Below are positions 9,148-20,579 of a DNA stretch of 64,000 bases, piece after piece. Every line of letters begins with the position of its first letter. Position 1 is the stretch's first letter. Position numbers and translations under genes: made by a program. The DNA comes from Sedimenticola sp. (lineage in GTDB: Bacteria > Pseudomonadota > Gammaproteobacteria > Chromatiales > Chromatiaceae). The stretch is taken from assembly GCA_026992075.1 (NCBI GenBank), contig JALXAM010000076.1, forward strand, positions 1 to 64,000, given 5' to 3'. The notes below the pieces were generated by a model that saw nothing but the letters and a program-made list of their open reading frames with translations, was not told where the DNA came from and did no database searches.

Positions 9148-10071
9148 ATGCTGTATTACGCCCTGAAACGGCTGCTGGGTGCCCTTCCCACCCTCTTCCT
9201 GCTGCTCACTCTCGCCTTTTTCATGATGCGGCTGGCCCCCGGCGGTCCCTTCGACAGCGAGAAGTCGCTGCCTCCGGAGATCCAGGCCAACCTGGACCGC
9301 AAGTACCACCTGGACGAGCCCCTGCCGGCGCAGTACCTGCGCTACCTGGGTGACCTGCTGCGAGGCGACCTCGGCCCTTCCTTCCAGTACCAGGACTACA
9401 CCGTGAACGAGCTCATCGCCGCCGGCTTTCCCGTCTCCGCCCGCCTCGGCCTGCTGGCCATGGCCCTGGCGGTGGTGCTGGGCGTCGCCCTCGGCACCCT
9501 GGCGGCGCTGCACCAGAACCGGCCGGCCGACCATGCGGTGATGACCCTGGCCATGACCGGCATCTCCATCCCCAACTTCGTGCTGGCACCACTGCTGATC
9601 CTGCTCTTCGCCGTTCATCTGGGATGGCTGCCGGCAGGGGGCTGGAATGGGAGCCGCTGGCAGAACCTGGTGCTGCCGGTGATCGCGCTGGCCCTGCCGC
9701 TGGTGGCCTACATCGCCCGCCTCACCAGGGGCAGCATGATCGAGGTGCTGCGCGCCCCCTTCATCCGCACCGCCCGGGCCAAGGGGCTGCCCGAACACAC
9801 CCTGATCCTGCGCCACGCCCTGAAGCCGGCGCTGCTGCCGGTGGTCTCCTTTCTCGGGCCGGCCACCGCCGCCATCCTCACCGGCTCGGTGGTGGTGGAG
9901 CAGATCTTCGGCATCCCCGGCCTGGGGCGCCACTTCGTGCAGGGCGCCCTCAACCGCGACTACACCCTGGTGATGGGGGTGGTGATCTTCTACGGCGCCC
10001 TCATCATCCTGTTCAATTTCATCGTCGACCTGCTCTACGCGGTGCTCGACCCGCGGGTGAGGTACCGGTGA
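9148..10071 (+). CDS. oppB: Oligopeptide ABC transporter permease, OppB type
   Basis: A 307-residue inner-membrane permease with six predicted helices. The N-terminal MLYYALKRLLGALPTLFLL and APGGPFDSEK segment is typical of OppB/DppB proteins. The EAA loop (RTARAKGLPEHTLILRHALK) contacts the ATPases. The stop TGA overlaps the oppC GTG start (GTGA), indicating coupled translation. It forms the channel with OppC. Confidence 0.94.
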   Translation: MLYYALKRLLGALPTLFLLLTLAFFMMRLAPGGPFDSEKSLPPEIQANLDRKYHLDEPLPAQYLRYLGDLLRGDLGPSFQYQDYTVNELIAAGFPVSARLGLLAMALAVVLGVALGTLAALHQNRPADHAVMTLAMTGISIPNFVLAPLLILLFAVHLGWLPAGGWNGSRWQNLVLPVIALALPLVAYIARLTRGSMIEVLRAPFIRTARAKGLPEHTLILRHALKPALLPVVSFLGPATAAILTGSVVVEQIFGIPGLGRHFVQGALNRDYTLVMGVVIFYGALIILFNFIVDLLYAVLDPRVRYR

Positions 10072-10931
10072 CCGGCGGTGCCCCGGGTCGCAGCCTCTGG
10101 CAGGACGCGCGGCGGCGCCTGCTGCGCAACCGCGCCGCGGTGACCGCCATGGTGATCCTGGCCATCATCATCTTGCTGGTGACGGCGGCGCCCTGGCTCA
10201 GCCCCTGGCAGTTCGATCAGATCGACTGGGATCGCCTCTCCATTCCGCCGGATCCCGCCAGCCGACACTGGTTCGGCACCGACGCGGTGGGACGCGATCT
10301 CTTCGTGCGCACCCTGCTGGGCGGCCGGGTCTCGCTGCTGGTGGGGGTGGTGGCCACCCTGGTGAGCCTGGCCATCGGCGTCACCTGGGGCGCGGTGGCC
10401 GGGTATCTCGGCGGGCGGGTGGATGCCGTCATGATGCGGGTGGTGGACATTCTCTATGCCATGCCCTTCATGTTCTTCGTCATCCTGCTGATGGTCTTCT
10501 TCGGCCGCGACATCCTGCTGCTGTTCGTCGCCATCGGCGCCATCAACTGGCTTGACATGGCGCGCATCGTGCGCGGCCAGACCCTGGCCCTGAAGCAGCG
10601 CGAGTTCGTGGAGGCGGCGGTGGCCAGCGGCCTCACCACGCCGGCCATCATCGGCCGCCACATCGTGCCCAACCTGCTGGGGGTGGTGGCGGTCTACGTC
10701 ACCCTCACCATCCCCCAGGTGATCCTGGTGGAGTCCTTTCTCAGCTTTCTCGGCCTCGGCGTCCAGGAGCCCTTCACCAGCTGGGGCGCGCTGGTGAACG
10801 ACGGCGCCCAGGAGATAGAGAGCGCGCCCTGGAGCCTCCTCTTCCCGGCCAGCTTCCTGGCCGTCACCCTCTTCTGCTTCAACTTCATCGGCGACGGGCT
10901 GCGTGACGCCCTCGACCCGAGGGACCGCTGA
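10068..10931 (+). CDS. oppC: Oligopeptide ABC transporter permease, OppC type
   Basis: A 287-residue permease. The start is GTG 10068, sharing four bases with the oppB stop; this gives the normal OppC N-terminus (SLWQDARRRLLRNRAAVTAM) before the first helix. HWFGTDAVGRDLFVRTLLG is the OppC/DppC signature. The EAA loop is EFVEAAVASGLTTPAIIGRHIVPN. The C-terminus GDGLRDALDPR is canonical. The gene ends in TGATG, sharing one base with oppD. Confidence 0.94.
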   Translation: MTGGAPGRSLWQDARRRLLRNRAAVTAMVILAIIILLVTAAPWLSPWQFDQIDWDRLSIPPDPASRHWFGTDAVGRDLFVRTLLGGRVSLLVGVVATLVSLAIGVTWGAVAGYLGGRVDAVMMRVVDILYAMPFMFFVILLMVFFGRDILLLFVAIGAINWLDMARIVRGQTLALKQREFVEAAVASGLTTPAIIGRHIVPNLLGVVAVYVTLTIPQVILVESFLSFLGLGVQEPFTSWGALVNDGAQEIESAPWSLLFPASFLAVTLFCFNFIGDGLRDALDPRDR

Positions 10932-11896
10932 TGGCGCTGCTGGAGGTGCGCGACCTGGAGATCCGTTTCCACACCGACGACGGCGAGGTGCGGGCGGTGA
11001 ACGGCCTCTCCTTCCGGCTGGAGCGGGGCGAGACCCTCGGCATCGTGGGCGAATCGGGATCGGGCAAGAGCCAGGCGGTGCTCGGGCTCATGGGGCTGCT
11101 GGCGGACAACGGCCGCCTGCGCGGCAGCGTCCGCTTCGATGGCGAGGAGCTGACGCGGCTGCCCCGGAACGCCCTGGCCCGGCTGCGCGGCCGCCGCATC
11201 GCCATGGTCTTCCAGGACCCGCTGAGCGCGCTCAACCCCCACCTCACGGTGGAGCGGCAGATGACCGAGGTGCTCACCCGCCACGAGGGGATGGGGCGCC
11301 GTGCGGCCCGCAGGCGCGCCATCGAGATGCTGGAGGCGGTGCAGGTCCCCGATGCCGCGCGGCGCATCCGCCGCTACCCCCACGAGTTCTCCGGCGGGAT
11401 GCGCCAGCGGGTGGTGATCGCCATGGCGCTGCTCTGCCGTCCCGACCTGCTCATCGCCGACGAACCCACCACCGCCCTGGATGTCACCGTCCAGGCACAG
11501 GTGCTGCGGCTGCTGCGCGATCTCCAGCAGCGATTCCACATGAGCATCCTGCTCATCACCCACGACCTGGGAGTGGTGGCCGGCCTCAGCGACCGGGTGC
11601 TGGTGATGTATGCCGGGCGCGCCTGCGAGGAGGCCGGGGTGCGCGAGCTCTTCCACCATCCCCGCCACCCCTACACCCTCGGCCTGCTGCAGTCGGTGCC
11701 GCGGCTCGACACCCCGGCCGGCGAACCGCTGCGGGCGATTCCCGGCAGCCCGCCGAGCCTGCTGCAGCTGCCCGCCGGTTGCGCCTTTGCCGAACGCTGT
11801 CCCCGTGCCCGGCCCGCCTGCCGCGAAACGCCGCCGGCGATGCGCGAGATCGCCCCCGGCCACCACCTGGCCTGCCACCTGGAGCCGCCCCCGTGA
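10931..11896 (+). CDS. oppD: Oligopeptide ABC transporter ATP-binding protein, OppD type
   Basis: A 321-residue ABC ATPase. It has a Walker A (GESGSGKS), a Q-loop ([11 protein letters not shown]), an ABC signature (FSGGMRQRV), a Walker B ([12 protein letters not shown]) and an H-loop (ITHDLGVV). The C-terminal oligopeptide/dipeptide domain includes a Cys pattern ([14 protein letters not shown]) that often binds an iron-sulfur cluster in this family. It pairs with OppF to power uptake. Its stop overlaps the oppF GTG start by 4 bp. Confidence 0.94.
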   Translation: MALLEVRDLEIRFHTDDGEVRAVNGLSFRLERGETLGIVGESGSGKSQAVLGLMGLLADNGRLRGSVRFDGEELTRLPRNALARLRGRRIAMVFQDPLSALNPHLTVERQMTEVLTRHEGMGRRAARRRAIEMLEAVQVPDAARRIRRYPHEFSGGMRQRVVIAMALLCRPDLLIADEPTTALDVTVQAQVLRLLRDLQQRFHMSILLITHDLGVVAGLSDRVLVMYAGRACEEAGVRELFHHPRHPYTLGLLQSVPRLDTPAGEPLRAIPGSPPSLLQLPAGCAFAERCPRARPACRETPPAMREIAPGHHLACHLEPPP

Positions 11897-12906
11897 GCGC
11901 GGCGACGCAACCATCGGAGCGGACGGAAAGCCTGTTGCAGGTGCGTGACCTGGAGGTCCACTTCACCCTGCCCGGCGACGGTTGGCTGGCCCGGCGCCGG
12001 GTGGTGCGGGCGGTGGACGGGGTGTGCTTCAATCTCCGGGCGGGACGCACTCTGGGCGTGGTGGGCGAGTCGGGCTGCGGCAAGTCCACCCTGGCGCGCG
12101 CCCTGCTCGGGCTGGTGCCCGCCACCGGCGGCAGCATCCGGCTGGCCGGGGAGGAGATCACCGGCCGCACCGCCGCCGCCCTGCGCCCGCTGCGGCGGAA
12201 GGTGCAGATGGTGTTCCAGGATCCCTTCGCCTCCCTCGACCCCCGCATGACCCTGGGCCAGATCATCGCCGAGCCCCTGCGTGCCCTTAATCCGGAACTC
12301 GACGCCGCCGAGCGGCGCAGGAGAGTGCGTCACCTGATGGAGCGGGTGGGCCTGGCGGCGGGCTGGATCGACCGCTACCCCCACGAGTTCTCCGGCGGCC
12401 AATGCCAGCGCATCGGCATCGCCCGCGCGCTGGCCTGCGGGCCAGAGCTGCTGGTGTGCGACGAGCCGGTGAGCGCCCTGGATGTCTCGGTGCAGGCCCA
12501 GATAGTCAACCTGCTCATGGAACTGCAGCGCGAGCTCGGCCTGGCGCTGCTCTTCATCGCCCACGATCTGGCGGTGGTGCGCCAGGTGAGCCACGAGGTG
12601 ATGGTGATGTATCTCGGCCGCCAGGCGGAACTGGCGCCTGCGGAACTGCTCTATCGCTCGCCACGCCACCCCTACACCAGGGCCCTGCTCGATTCGGTGC
12701 CGCTGCCCGACCCGGAGCGGGAACGCGCCCGGCAGGCGGTGCCGCTGGCGGGGGATCCCCCCTCCCCCCTGTCGCCGCCCGCCGGCTGCGCCTTCCACAC
12801 CCGCTGTCCCCGGGCCCAGGCGCGCTGCCGCCAGTCACGGCCCGCCCTGCATCCACTGGAGGAGGGCCGGCAGCTGGCCTGTCACTTCCCACTGCCGGTA
12901 CAATAG
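11893..12906 (+). CDS. oppF: Oligopeptide ABC transporter ATP-binding protein, OppF type
   Basis: A 337-residue ABC ATPase. The GTG start at 11893 (GTGA overlap with oppD) gives [20 protein letters not shown]. It has a Walker A ([12 protein letters not shown]), Q-loop ([15 protein letters not shown]), signature ([15 protein letters not shown]), Walker B ([12 protein letters not shown]) and C-terminal Cys motif ([14 protein letters not shown]). OppD and OppF are separate proteins, so the operon is of Opp/Dpp type rather than the fused YejF type. It ends 32 bp before fabI. Confidence 0.94.
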   Translation: MSAATQPSERTESLLQVRDLEVHFTLPGDGWLARRRVVRAVDGVCFNLRAGRTLGVVGESGCGKSTLARALLGLVPATGGSIRLAGEEITGRTAAALRPLRRKVQMVFQDPFASLDPRMTLGQIIAEPLRALNPELDAAERRRRVRHLMERVGLAAGWIDRYPHEFSGGQCQRIGIARALACGPELLVCDEPVSALDVSVQAQIVNLLMELQRELGLALLFIAHDLAVVRQVSHEVMVMYLGRQAELAPAELLYRSPRHPYTRALLDSVPLPDPERERARQAVPLAGDPPSPLSPPAGCAFHTRCPRAQARCRQSRPALHPLEEGRQLACHFPLPVQ

Positions 12907-12938
12907 CGCCTTTCCGACCAACCACCACGGGAACCGAC

Positions 12939-13715
12939 ATGGGCTTTCTCCAGGACAAGAAGATCCTCATCACCGGCGTCGCCAGTAACCGCTCCATCGC
13001 CTACGGCGTGGCCCGGGCCATGCACCGGGAGGGCGCGCAGCTGGCCTTCACCTACCAGGGCGAGAAGCTCAAGGGACGGGTGGAGAAGTTCGCCGAGGAG
13101 TTCGGCTCCGACATCGTGCTGCCCCTGGACGTGACCCGGGACGAGGAGGTCGAAGGGGTCTTCGCCGAGCTCGGCAGCCGCTGGGGCGGGCTGGACGGCC
13201 TGGTCCACTCCATCGGTTTCGCGCCGAGGGACCAGCTGGAGGGAAGTTTCGTGGAGGCGATCACCCGGGAGGGGTTCCGCACCGCGCTGGACATCAGCAC
13301 CTACAGCTTCGCCGCCCTGGCCAAGGCGGGCCGCGAGCTGATGAAGGAGCGCAACGCCGCCCTGGTCACCATGACCTACCTGGGCGCGGTGCGCACCATT
13401 CCCAACTACAACGTCATGGGGGTGGCCAAGGCGGCGCTGGAGGCCACCACCCGCTACCTGGCGGACTCCCTGGGCCCCGACGGCATCCGCGTCAACGCCG
13501 TCTCGGCCGGCCCCATCCGCACCCTGGCCGCCTCCGGCATCAACAACTTCCGCGCCATGCTGGCCGAGGGCGAGAAGAAGAACCCGCTGCGGCGCAACGT
13601 CACCATCGACGAGGTGGGCAACGCCACCGCCTTCCTCTGCTCCGACCTGGCCTCCGGCATCACCGGCGACGTGCTCTACGTGGATGCCGGCTACCACGTG
13701 GTGGGCATGGCCTGA
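12939..13715 (+). CDS. fabI: Enoyl-[acyl-carrier-protein] reductase (NADH), FabI
   Basis: A 258-residue short-chain dehydrogenase-fold enzyme that catalyses the last reduction step of fatty-acid elongation. [20 protein letters not shown] is the FabI-type cofactor loop. The active-site Tyr-x9-Tyr-x6-Lys arrangement is visible in [14 protein letters not shown] followed by [19 protein letters not shown] is the mobile substrate loop. The start is ATG 12939, shortly after oppF. It is convergent with ppiD, with a hairpin in the gap. The neighbourhood fabI-ppiD is conserved in Pseudomonas. Confidence 0.96.
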   Translation: MGFLQDKKILITGVASNRSIAYGVARAMHREGAQLAFTYQGEKLKGRVEKFAEEFGSDIVLPLDVTRDEEVEGVFAELGSRWGGLDGLVHSIGFAPRDQLEGSFVEAITREGFRTALDISTYSFAALAKAGRELMKERNAALVTMTYLGAVRTIPNYNVMGVAKAALEATTRYLADSLGPDGIRVNAVSAGPIRTLAASGINNFRAMLAEGEKKNPLRRNVTIDEVGNATAFLCSDLASGITGDVLYVDAGYHVVGMA

Positions 13716-13738
13716 TCCTCCCGGCAGGGCCGGCGATC

Positions 13739-13761
13739 TCCCGGGGCGAACCACCCCGGGA
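13739..13761. terminator. Hairpin between convergent fabI and ppiD
   Basis: TCCCGGGG (13739-13746) pairs with CCCCGGGA (13754-13761) in the 53-bp gap between two convergent stop codons. There is no T-run, so it may act as a bidirectional barrier or a rho-independent terminator of low strength. Confidence 0.5.
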
Positions 13762-13768
13762 AGCGCCG

Positions 13769-15694
13769 CTACTCGGCTTCCGTCCCGGAGGATTCGCTGA
13801 TCTCCACCTCGGCGCGGGCCCGCAGATCGCGCACCAGCAGCTCGAACTGGGCCGCTCCCTTGCGCTGGGCAAGCCGGCTCATTTCCTGCTTGCGCTGGTC
13901 GTCGGCCAGCCTGGAGGGATCGCCATCCTTCACCTCGGAGACCACCAGCACGGCGTAGTCACCCTGGTTCAGCGGCACTCCCGCCACCGAGCGGCCGCCA
14001 CTCCCGGGACGCGGCACCTCGAACGCCTTCTTCACCACAGGCACGGGGAATTCGGTGGAGGTGCGGCCGATGAAGACCGGCCCCTCCTGCTTCCAGCCCC
14101 CCTTGGCGGCCAGTGCCTCCAGTGTGGCTTTGCCCCCGGAGAGTTCCGAAACCAGCTTGCCGCCCTCGGCCTCCGCCTGCTCCCTGGCCTTCTCCTGCAG
14201 CAGCGCCTGGCGCACCTTCTCCTTCACCTTGTCGAAGGGAGGAATCTGCTCGGCTTCATGTTCCACCACCCGCAGCACCAGCACCCGGTCTTCATCCAGC
14301 TCGATGAGTTCACTGTTGTGACCCTCGTTGAGCACGTCCTCGCTGAATGCAGCCGCCACCACCTTGGGTGACGCCAACGGGCCCTTGCCGCCCCGCCGGT
14401 CGAACCAGTCCGATTCCTGCACCTTCAGCCCCAGCGCTTCCGCCGCGCTGGTGAGGTCGTCGGGGTTCTCATAGGTGAGATCGGCCAGCTTCTCCGCCTT
14501 GTCGAAGTAGCGCTGCTCCGCCTGCTGGCGGCGGTAGGCGGCCTCGATGCGTCCCTTCAGCTTCTCGAAGCTGCCCTCGCCACCGGAACGGATGTCGGTG
14601 ATCTGGATGATGTGGAAGCCGAAGGGAGTGCGCACCGGTTCGCTCACCGCCCCTTTCTCCAGCGAGAAGGCGACCTTTTCGAAGGACTCGGGCATCAACC
14701 CGGGGCTCACCCAGCCCAGGTCGCCCCCCTGCTCCCTGGAGCCGGGATCCTCGGAGACCTCCTTCGCCACCTGCTCGAAGGACTCGCCCGCCTGCAGCCG
14801 CTGGCGGATCTTCTCGGCGCGGGCCCTGGCCGCGGCCACCTGTTCTTCATCGGCGCTCTCCGGCAGCGCCACCAGGATATGGCGCATCTTGCGCTCCTCG
14901 GGCGCCTTGAACTCGTCCTGGTGCTCCCGCCAGTATTCCCGCAACGCCTCGTCGGTGACCTGGATGCCGGCACCCACGATATCGGGATCCAACAGGAGAT
15001 ATTCCACCTTTACCCGCTCCGGAATCAGCCAGCGCCTCTTGTGCTCCTCGTAGTAAGACTTGAGCTCTTCTTCACTGGGCTGGTAATCACGAATGAGCTT
15101 GCGGCCCTCCACCCGCAGCCAGGCCACCTTGCGCTGCTGGTCCCGCAGGCGCACCAGCTCGTTCACCTCGCGGTCGGTGGCGATGGCCGACTCGGAGACG
15201 CCCCGCTGCAGCTGGTCCATCACGATGTCCAGGCGCACGCTCTCCTCGAAAGCGCGCTGGCTCATCCCCTGGTTGCGCACCGCAATGTTGTAGGCGTTCA
15301 CGTCGAAACGGCCGTTCTTCTGGAAATAGGGAATGGCCCGGATGTTCTGCCGCACCAGCTCGTCTCCGGCACGTAGCTTCCACTCCTCCGCCGTCTGGCG
15401 CAGCACCTCCTGGTTGACCAGCTGTTGCACCACCTGCCTGCGCAGGGTGGCATCGTCGAACATCTCCGGCCGATAGGCGGCACCCAACTGGTTCCGCAGG
15501 CGTTCACGCAACTGACGCACCTGCTGTGCCACCTGTTGTCGAGTGATCTCCTCGCCATTCACCGAAGCCACCACCGGCTCCGTGCCCACTCCCAGGTAAC
15601 TCTGGATACCCCAAAGTGCGAAGGGAATGGTGATGAAAGCGACGATGAGCCAGGCGAACCAGCCCTGGGCCTTTTCTCTGATCTCGAGCAGCAT
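13769..15694 (-). CDS. ppiD: Periplasmic folding chaperone / peptidyl-prolyl isomerase PpiD
   Basis: A 641-residue protein anchored in the inner membrane by one N-terminal helix (about residues 12-33, GWFAWLIVAFITIPFALWGI) with the rest in the periplasm. An N-terminal SurA-like chaperone segment (NGEEITRQQVAQQVRQLRERL) is followed by a parvulin PPIase domain at about 265-360, with RKMRHILVALP, FEQVAKEVSEDPGS and GGDLGWVSPGLMPESFEKV. It assists outer-membrane and secreted proteins leaving the SecYEG translocon. It is downstream of hupB and two tRNA genes, and a terminator after the tRNAs suggests its own promoter. Confidence 0.95.
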   Translation of the reverse strand: MLLEIREKAQGWFAWLIVAFITIPFALWGIQSYLGVGTEPVVASVNGEEITRQQVAQQVRQLRERLRNQLGAAYRPEMFDDATLRRQVVQQLVNQEVLRQTAEEWKLRAGDELVRQNIRAIPYFQKNGRFDVNAYNIAVRNQGMSQRAFEESVRLDIVMDQLQRGVSESAIATDREVNELVRLRDQQRKVAWLRVEGRKLIRDYQPSEEELKSYYEEHKRRWLIPERVKVEYLLLDPDIVGAGIQVTDEALREYWREHQDEFKAPEERKMRHILVALPESADEEQVAAARARAEKIRQRLQAGESFEQVAKEVSEDPGSREQGGDLGWVSPGLMPESFEKVAFSLEKGAVSEPVRTPFGFHIIQITDIRSGGEGSFEKLKGRIEAAYRRQQAEQRYFDKAEKLADLTYENPDDLTSAAEALGLKVQESDWFDRRGGKGPLASPKVVAAAFSEDVLNEGHNSELIELDEDRVLVLRVVEHEAEQIPPFDKVKEKVRQALLQEKAREQAEAEGGKLVSELSGGKATLEALAAKGGWKQEGPVFIGRTSTEFPVPVVKKAFEVPRPGSGGRSVAGVPLNQGDYAVLVVSEVKDGDPSRLADDQRKQEMSRLAQRKGAAQFELLVRDLRARAEVEISESSGTEAE

Positions 15695-15727
15695 CTTGGT
15701 ATCGTGTCGTTGACAGGTGCCGGAAAC

Positions 15728-15757
15728 GAAAAACGGGGTACCAGTGCGATACCCCGT
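15728..15757 (-). terminator. Rho-independent terminator after tRNA-Asp
   Basis: Read on the minus strand, ACGGGGTA, a 9-nt loop and TACCCCGT are followed by a run of five T. It lies 12 bp past the tRNA-Asp 3' end. It would end the hupB-tRNA-Val-tRNA-Asp transcript before ppiD. Confidence 0.8.
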
Positions 15758-15769
15758 TCGGTTTAGAGA

Positions 15770-15846
15770 TGGCGGAGTGGACGGGACTCGAACCCGCGAC
15801 CCCCGGCGTGACAGGCCGGTATTCTAACCAACTGAACTACCACTCC
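15770..15846 (-). tRNA. tRNA-Asp (anticodon GTC)
   Basis: A 77-nt cloverleaf including encoded CCA. The acceptor GGAGTGG pairs with CCACTCC, and the T arm contains GGTTCGAGTCC. The anticodon loop CTGTCAC contains GTC. It follows tRNA-Val by 10 bp, and both are on the hupB strand. Confidence 0.97.
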
Positions 15847-15856
15847 GTGTTTACCC

Positions 15857-15932
15857 TGGTGGGTGCTGCAGGGATCGAACCTGCGACCCTCGCCTTGTAA
15901 GGGCGATGCTCTCCCAGCTGAGCTAAGCACCC
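15857..15932 (-). tRNA. tRNA-Val (anticodon TAC)
   Basis: A 76-nt cloverleaf with encoded CCA. The acceptor GGGTGCT pairs with AGCACCC, the D arm contains AGCTCAGCTGGGAGAGC, and the anticodon loop CTTACAA contains TAC. Its 5' end is 12 bp after the hupB stop, so it is probably processed from the hupB transcript. Confidence 0.97.
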
Positions 15933-15944
15933 GCTCGAGGCGCG

Positions 15945-16217
15945 CTAGTTTAATGCATCTTTGAGCGCTTTGCCAGCCTTGAATGCGGGCGCCTTGGAGG
16001 CAGCGATCTGGATGGTTTCTCCAGTCTTGGGATTGCGTCCCGTGCGCGCCGCGCGGTCGCGCACGAGGAAGGTGCCGAAGCCGACGATGGAGACGGTTTC
16101 ACCGTCCTGAAGCGCCTTGGTGATGGCTGCGATCATGCCGTCCAGGGCGCGGGCGGCAGCAGCTTGGGAGATATCGGCCGCTTCCGCCATGGCCTCGGCG
16201 AGTTCTTTCTTGTTCAT
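15945..16217 (-). CDS. hupB: DNA-binding protein HU-beta
   Basis: A 90-residue nucleoid protein of the HU/IHF family. It starts [17 protein letters not shown] and contains the family signature around [21 protein letters not shown]. The two-stranded DNA-embracing arm and the C-terminal helix ([15 protein letters not shown]) are complete. It bends and packs DNA as a dimer. It lies downstream of lon, as in E. coli and Pseudomonas, but has its own promoter at 16328-16357. The two tRNAs immediately downstream are probably co-transcribed. Confidence 0.97.
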   Translation of the reverse strand: MNKKELAEAMAEAADISQAAAARALDGMIAAITKALQDGETVSIVGFGTFLVRDRAARTGRNPKTGETIQIAASKAPAFKAGKALKDALN

Positions 16218-16327
16218 GCTGGATGTGACCCCCTGAAAATCGGTGTATTGGAATTGTAATGATGTCCCGAATATCCTGCGACAGGAACGACGAAGGGATA
16301 TGTTGGGGCAAGTTCGAAGCGTGCGGT

Positions 16328-16357
16328 TTTATACCAAGCGCCATCGAAAACTGTCAA
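16328..16357 (-). promoter_or_regulatory. Sigma-70 promoter of hupB
   Basis: On the minus strand, TTGACA (16357-16352) is separated by 18 bp from TATAAA (16333-16328). This is a near-consensus promoter about 110 bp upstream of the hupB ATG. It lies downstream of the lon terminator. Confidence 0.75.
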
Positions 16358-16370
16358 GGAAAACCAAGAC

Positions 16371-16406
16371 AAATAAAAAAGACGGACCCTGCCATCAGCA
16401 GGGCCC
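16371..16406 (-). terminator. Rho-independent terminator of lon
   Basis: On the minus strand the stem CCCTGC/GCAGGG is followed by a GTC spacer and a T-rich tract (six consecutive T). It starts 30 bp after the lon stop. It separates lon from the hupB promoter. Confidence 0.75.
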
Positions 16407-16435
16407 GCCCCATTCCGATTCCGGGCGCCAGCGTT

Positions 16436-18880
<2,445 letters not shown>

Positions 18881-18984
18881 GTAGGAATCACCTCTTCTCT
18901 TTACTGATGGCCGGCAGGTTCTCCCGATGAGCCTCGGGCAGTGCCTGCCCGGCCTGGATTCGACTGTTGCAAGTCACCTACGGC

Positions 18985-19013
18985 AGATGAGGCCGCCGCA
19001 AAACAAATTCAAC
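18985..19013 (-). promoter_or_regulatory. Putative sigma-32 heat-shock promoter of lon
   Basis: On the minus strand, GTTGAAT (19013-19007), 14 bp, then CCTCATCT (18992-18985). The E. coli sigma-32 consensus is CTTGAAA-N13/15-CCCCATNT; the match is 5 of 7 and 6 of the 7 specified -10 positions. It would start transcription roughly 100 bp upstream of the lon ATG. Heat-shock control of lon is established in E. coli; here it is inferred from the match. Confidence 0.6.
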
Positions 19014-19057
19014 CATTTCATTGAAAACAGGGCGGTTACGGGAGCTCAATAACGAGA

Positions 19058-19080
19058 GAGCCGGTCGAAGGGACCGGCTC
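19058..19080 (-). terminator. Hairpin after clpX
   Basis: GAGCCGGTC (19058-19066) and GACCGGCTC (19072-19080) form a 9-bp stem just after the clpX stop on the minus strand. The downstream tract (TCTCGTTATT) is only weakly T-rich. It probably terminates clpX. Confidence 0.6.
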
Positions 19081-19087
19081 GCATCGT

Positions 19088-20374
19088 TCATTCTTCCGCA
19101 GCGACTCGCGTTCGGCTGTCGCCCACGTCACCGTCGTAGATGATGTAGGGTTCGCTCTCGCCTTCGATCACCGATTCGTCGATCACCACCTTGCTCACGT
19201 TCTCCATGGAAGGCAGGTCGTACATGATGTCCAGCAGCACGTGCTCCAGGATGGTGCGCAATCCGCGGGCACCGGTCTTGCGGGCCATGGCCTTACGGGC
19301 GATGGCCCGCAAGGCGTCGTCGCGAATCTCCAGCTCGGCACCCTCCATCTCGAACAGCTTCTGGTACTGCTTCACCAGGGCGTTCTTAGGCTGGGTGAGG
19401 ATCTGCACCAGGGCGTCCTCGTCCAGCTCCTCCAGGGTGGCCACTACCGGCAGACGGCCGACGAATTCCGGGATCAGGCCGTAGGCCACCAGATCCTCGG
19501 GCTCCACCTCGCGCAGCAGTTCGCCCACGCTGCGGCTCTCGTCCTTGGTGCGGATCTCGGCGGCGAAACCGATTCCCCCCTTTTCGGAGCGGCGCTGGAT
19601 CACCTTGTCCAGGCCAGCGAAGGCGCCGCCGACGATGAACAGGATCTTGCTGGTATCCACCTGCAGGAACTCCTGCTGGGGATGCTTGCGGCCGCCCTGG
19701 GGCGGGATGGAGGCCACGGTGCCCTCGATGAGCTTGAGCAGCGCCTGCTGCACCCCTTCGCCGGAAACGTCCCGGGTGATGGAGGGGTTGTCCGACTTGC
19801 GCGAGATCTTGTCGATCTCGTCGATGTAGACGATGCCGGTCTGCGCCTTCTCCACATCGTAGTCGCACTTCTGCAACAGTTTTTGAATGATGTTCTCCAC
19901 ATCCTCGCCCACGTAGCCCGCCTCGGTGAGCGTGGTGGCGTCGGCGATGGTGAAGGGAACATTGAGCATGCGCGCCAGGGTTTCCGCCAGCAGGGTCTTG
20001 CCGGAGCCAGTGGGGCCGATGAGCAACACGTTGGACTTGGCGATCTCCACCTCGTCCTTACCGGCCGGGGCGTCCATCCGCTTGTAATGGTTGTACACCG
20101 CCACGGAGAGCACCCGTTTGGCCTGTTCCTGACCGATGACGTAGTTGTCCAGCCCCTCCTTGATCTCATGCGGGGTGGGCAGACGGGTGCGCTGCTCGTT
20201 GCTGCTCTCCTCCATCTCCTCGCGGATGATGTCGTTGCACAGCTCAACGCACTCGTCGCAGACGAACACGGAAGGGCCTGCGATCAGCTTGCGCACCTCA
20301 TGCTGGCTCTTGCCGCAGAAGGAGCAGTAGAGCAATTTGCCGTCGTCACCCTTGCCGTTCTTCTTGTCACTCAT
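19088..20374 (-). CDS. clpX: ATP-dependent Clp protease ATP-binding subunit ClpX
   Basis: A 428-residue AAA+ unfoldase. The N-terminal zinc-binding domain has four Cys in CSFCGKSQ and CDECVELC. The ATPase domain has Walker [16 protein letters not shown] and Walker B VYIDEIDK. The GFAAEIR segment follows the IGF-type ClpP-docking loop region (KGGIGF). It delivers ssrA-tagged and other substrates to ClpP. It lies downstream of clpP, separated by 205 bp that contain a clpP terminator, so it is probably also transcribed from its own promoter. Confidence 0.97.
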   Translation of the reverse strand: MSDKKNGKGDDGKLLYCSFCGKSQHEVRKLIAGPSVFVCDECVELCNDIIREEMEESSNEQRTRLPTPHEIKEGLDNYVIGQEQAKRVLSVAVYNHYKRMDAPAGKDEVEIAKSNVLLIGPTGSGKTLLAETLARMLNVPFTIADATTLTEAGYVGEDVENIIQKLLQKCDYDVEKAQTGIVYIDEIDKISRKSDNPSITRDVSGEGVQQALLKLIEGTVASIPPQGGRKHPQQEFLQVDTSKILFIVGGAFAGLDKVIQRRSEKGGIGFAAEIRTKDESRSVGELLREVEPEDLVAYGLIPEFVGRLPVVATLEELDEDALVQILTQPKNALVKQYQKLFEMEGAELEIRDDALRAIARKAMARKTGARGLRTILEHVLLDIMYDLPSMENVSKVVIDESVIEGESEPYIIYDGDVGDSRTRVAAEE

Positions 20375-20516
20375 AAGTCTCGATTCCTGCTTGGAAATCC
20401 TTGCTGTTCCCAGAAGACCGAAGCTGCCGGATCAGGCCACCTTCCGGGAGATGATCCAATGATATCCCAACCCGGGGGGATAGCAACCCCCGAAATTGCA
20501 AGGTGTGTCCCAGGAC

Positions 20517-20555
20517 GGAAAAAAACAAGACCCGCGTCCGGAAGGCACGCGGGTC
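20517..20555 (-). terminator. Rho-independent terminator of clpP
   Basis: On the minus strand GACCCGCGT and ACGCGGGTC form a 9-bp stem, followed by TTGTTTTTTTCC. It starts 24 bp after the clpP stop. Upstream of clpX (20375-20516) I see no clear promoter hexamers. Confidence 0.85.
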
Positions 20556-20579
20556 CGGAAAACCGATGAAACGCCAGCC

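Noticed and set aside
7099-9933. Very long open frame on the minus strand opposite the M3 peptidase and oppB
   Set aside because: It is antisense to well-supported genes, Gln/His/Gly-rich in the way GC-rich antisense frames are, and has no domain signal.
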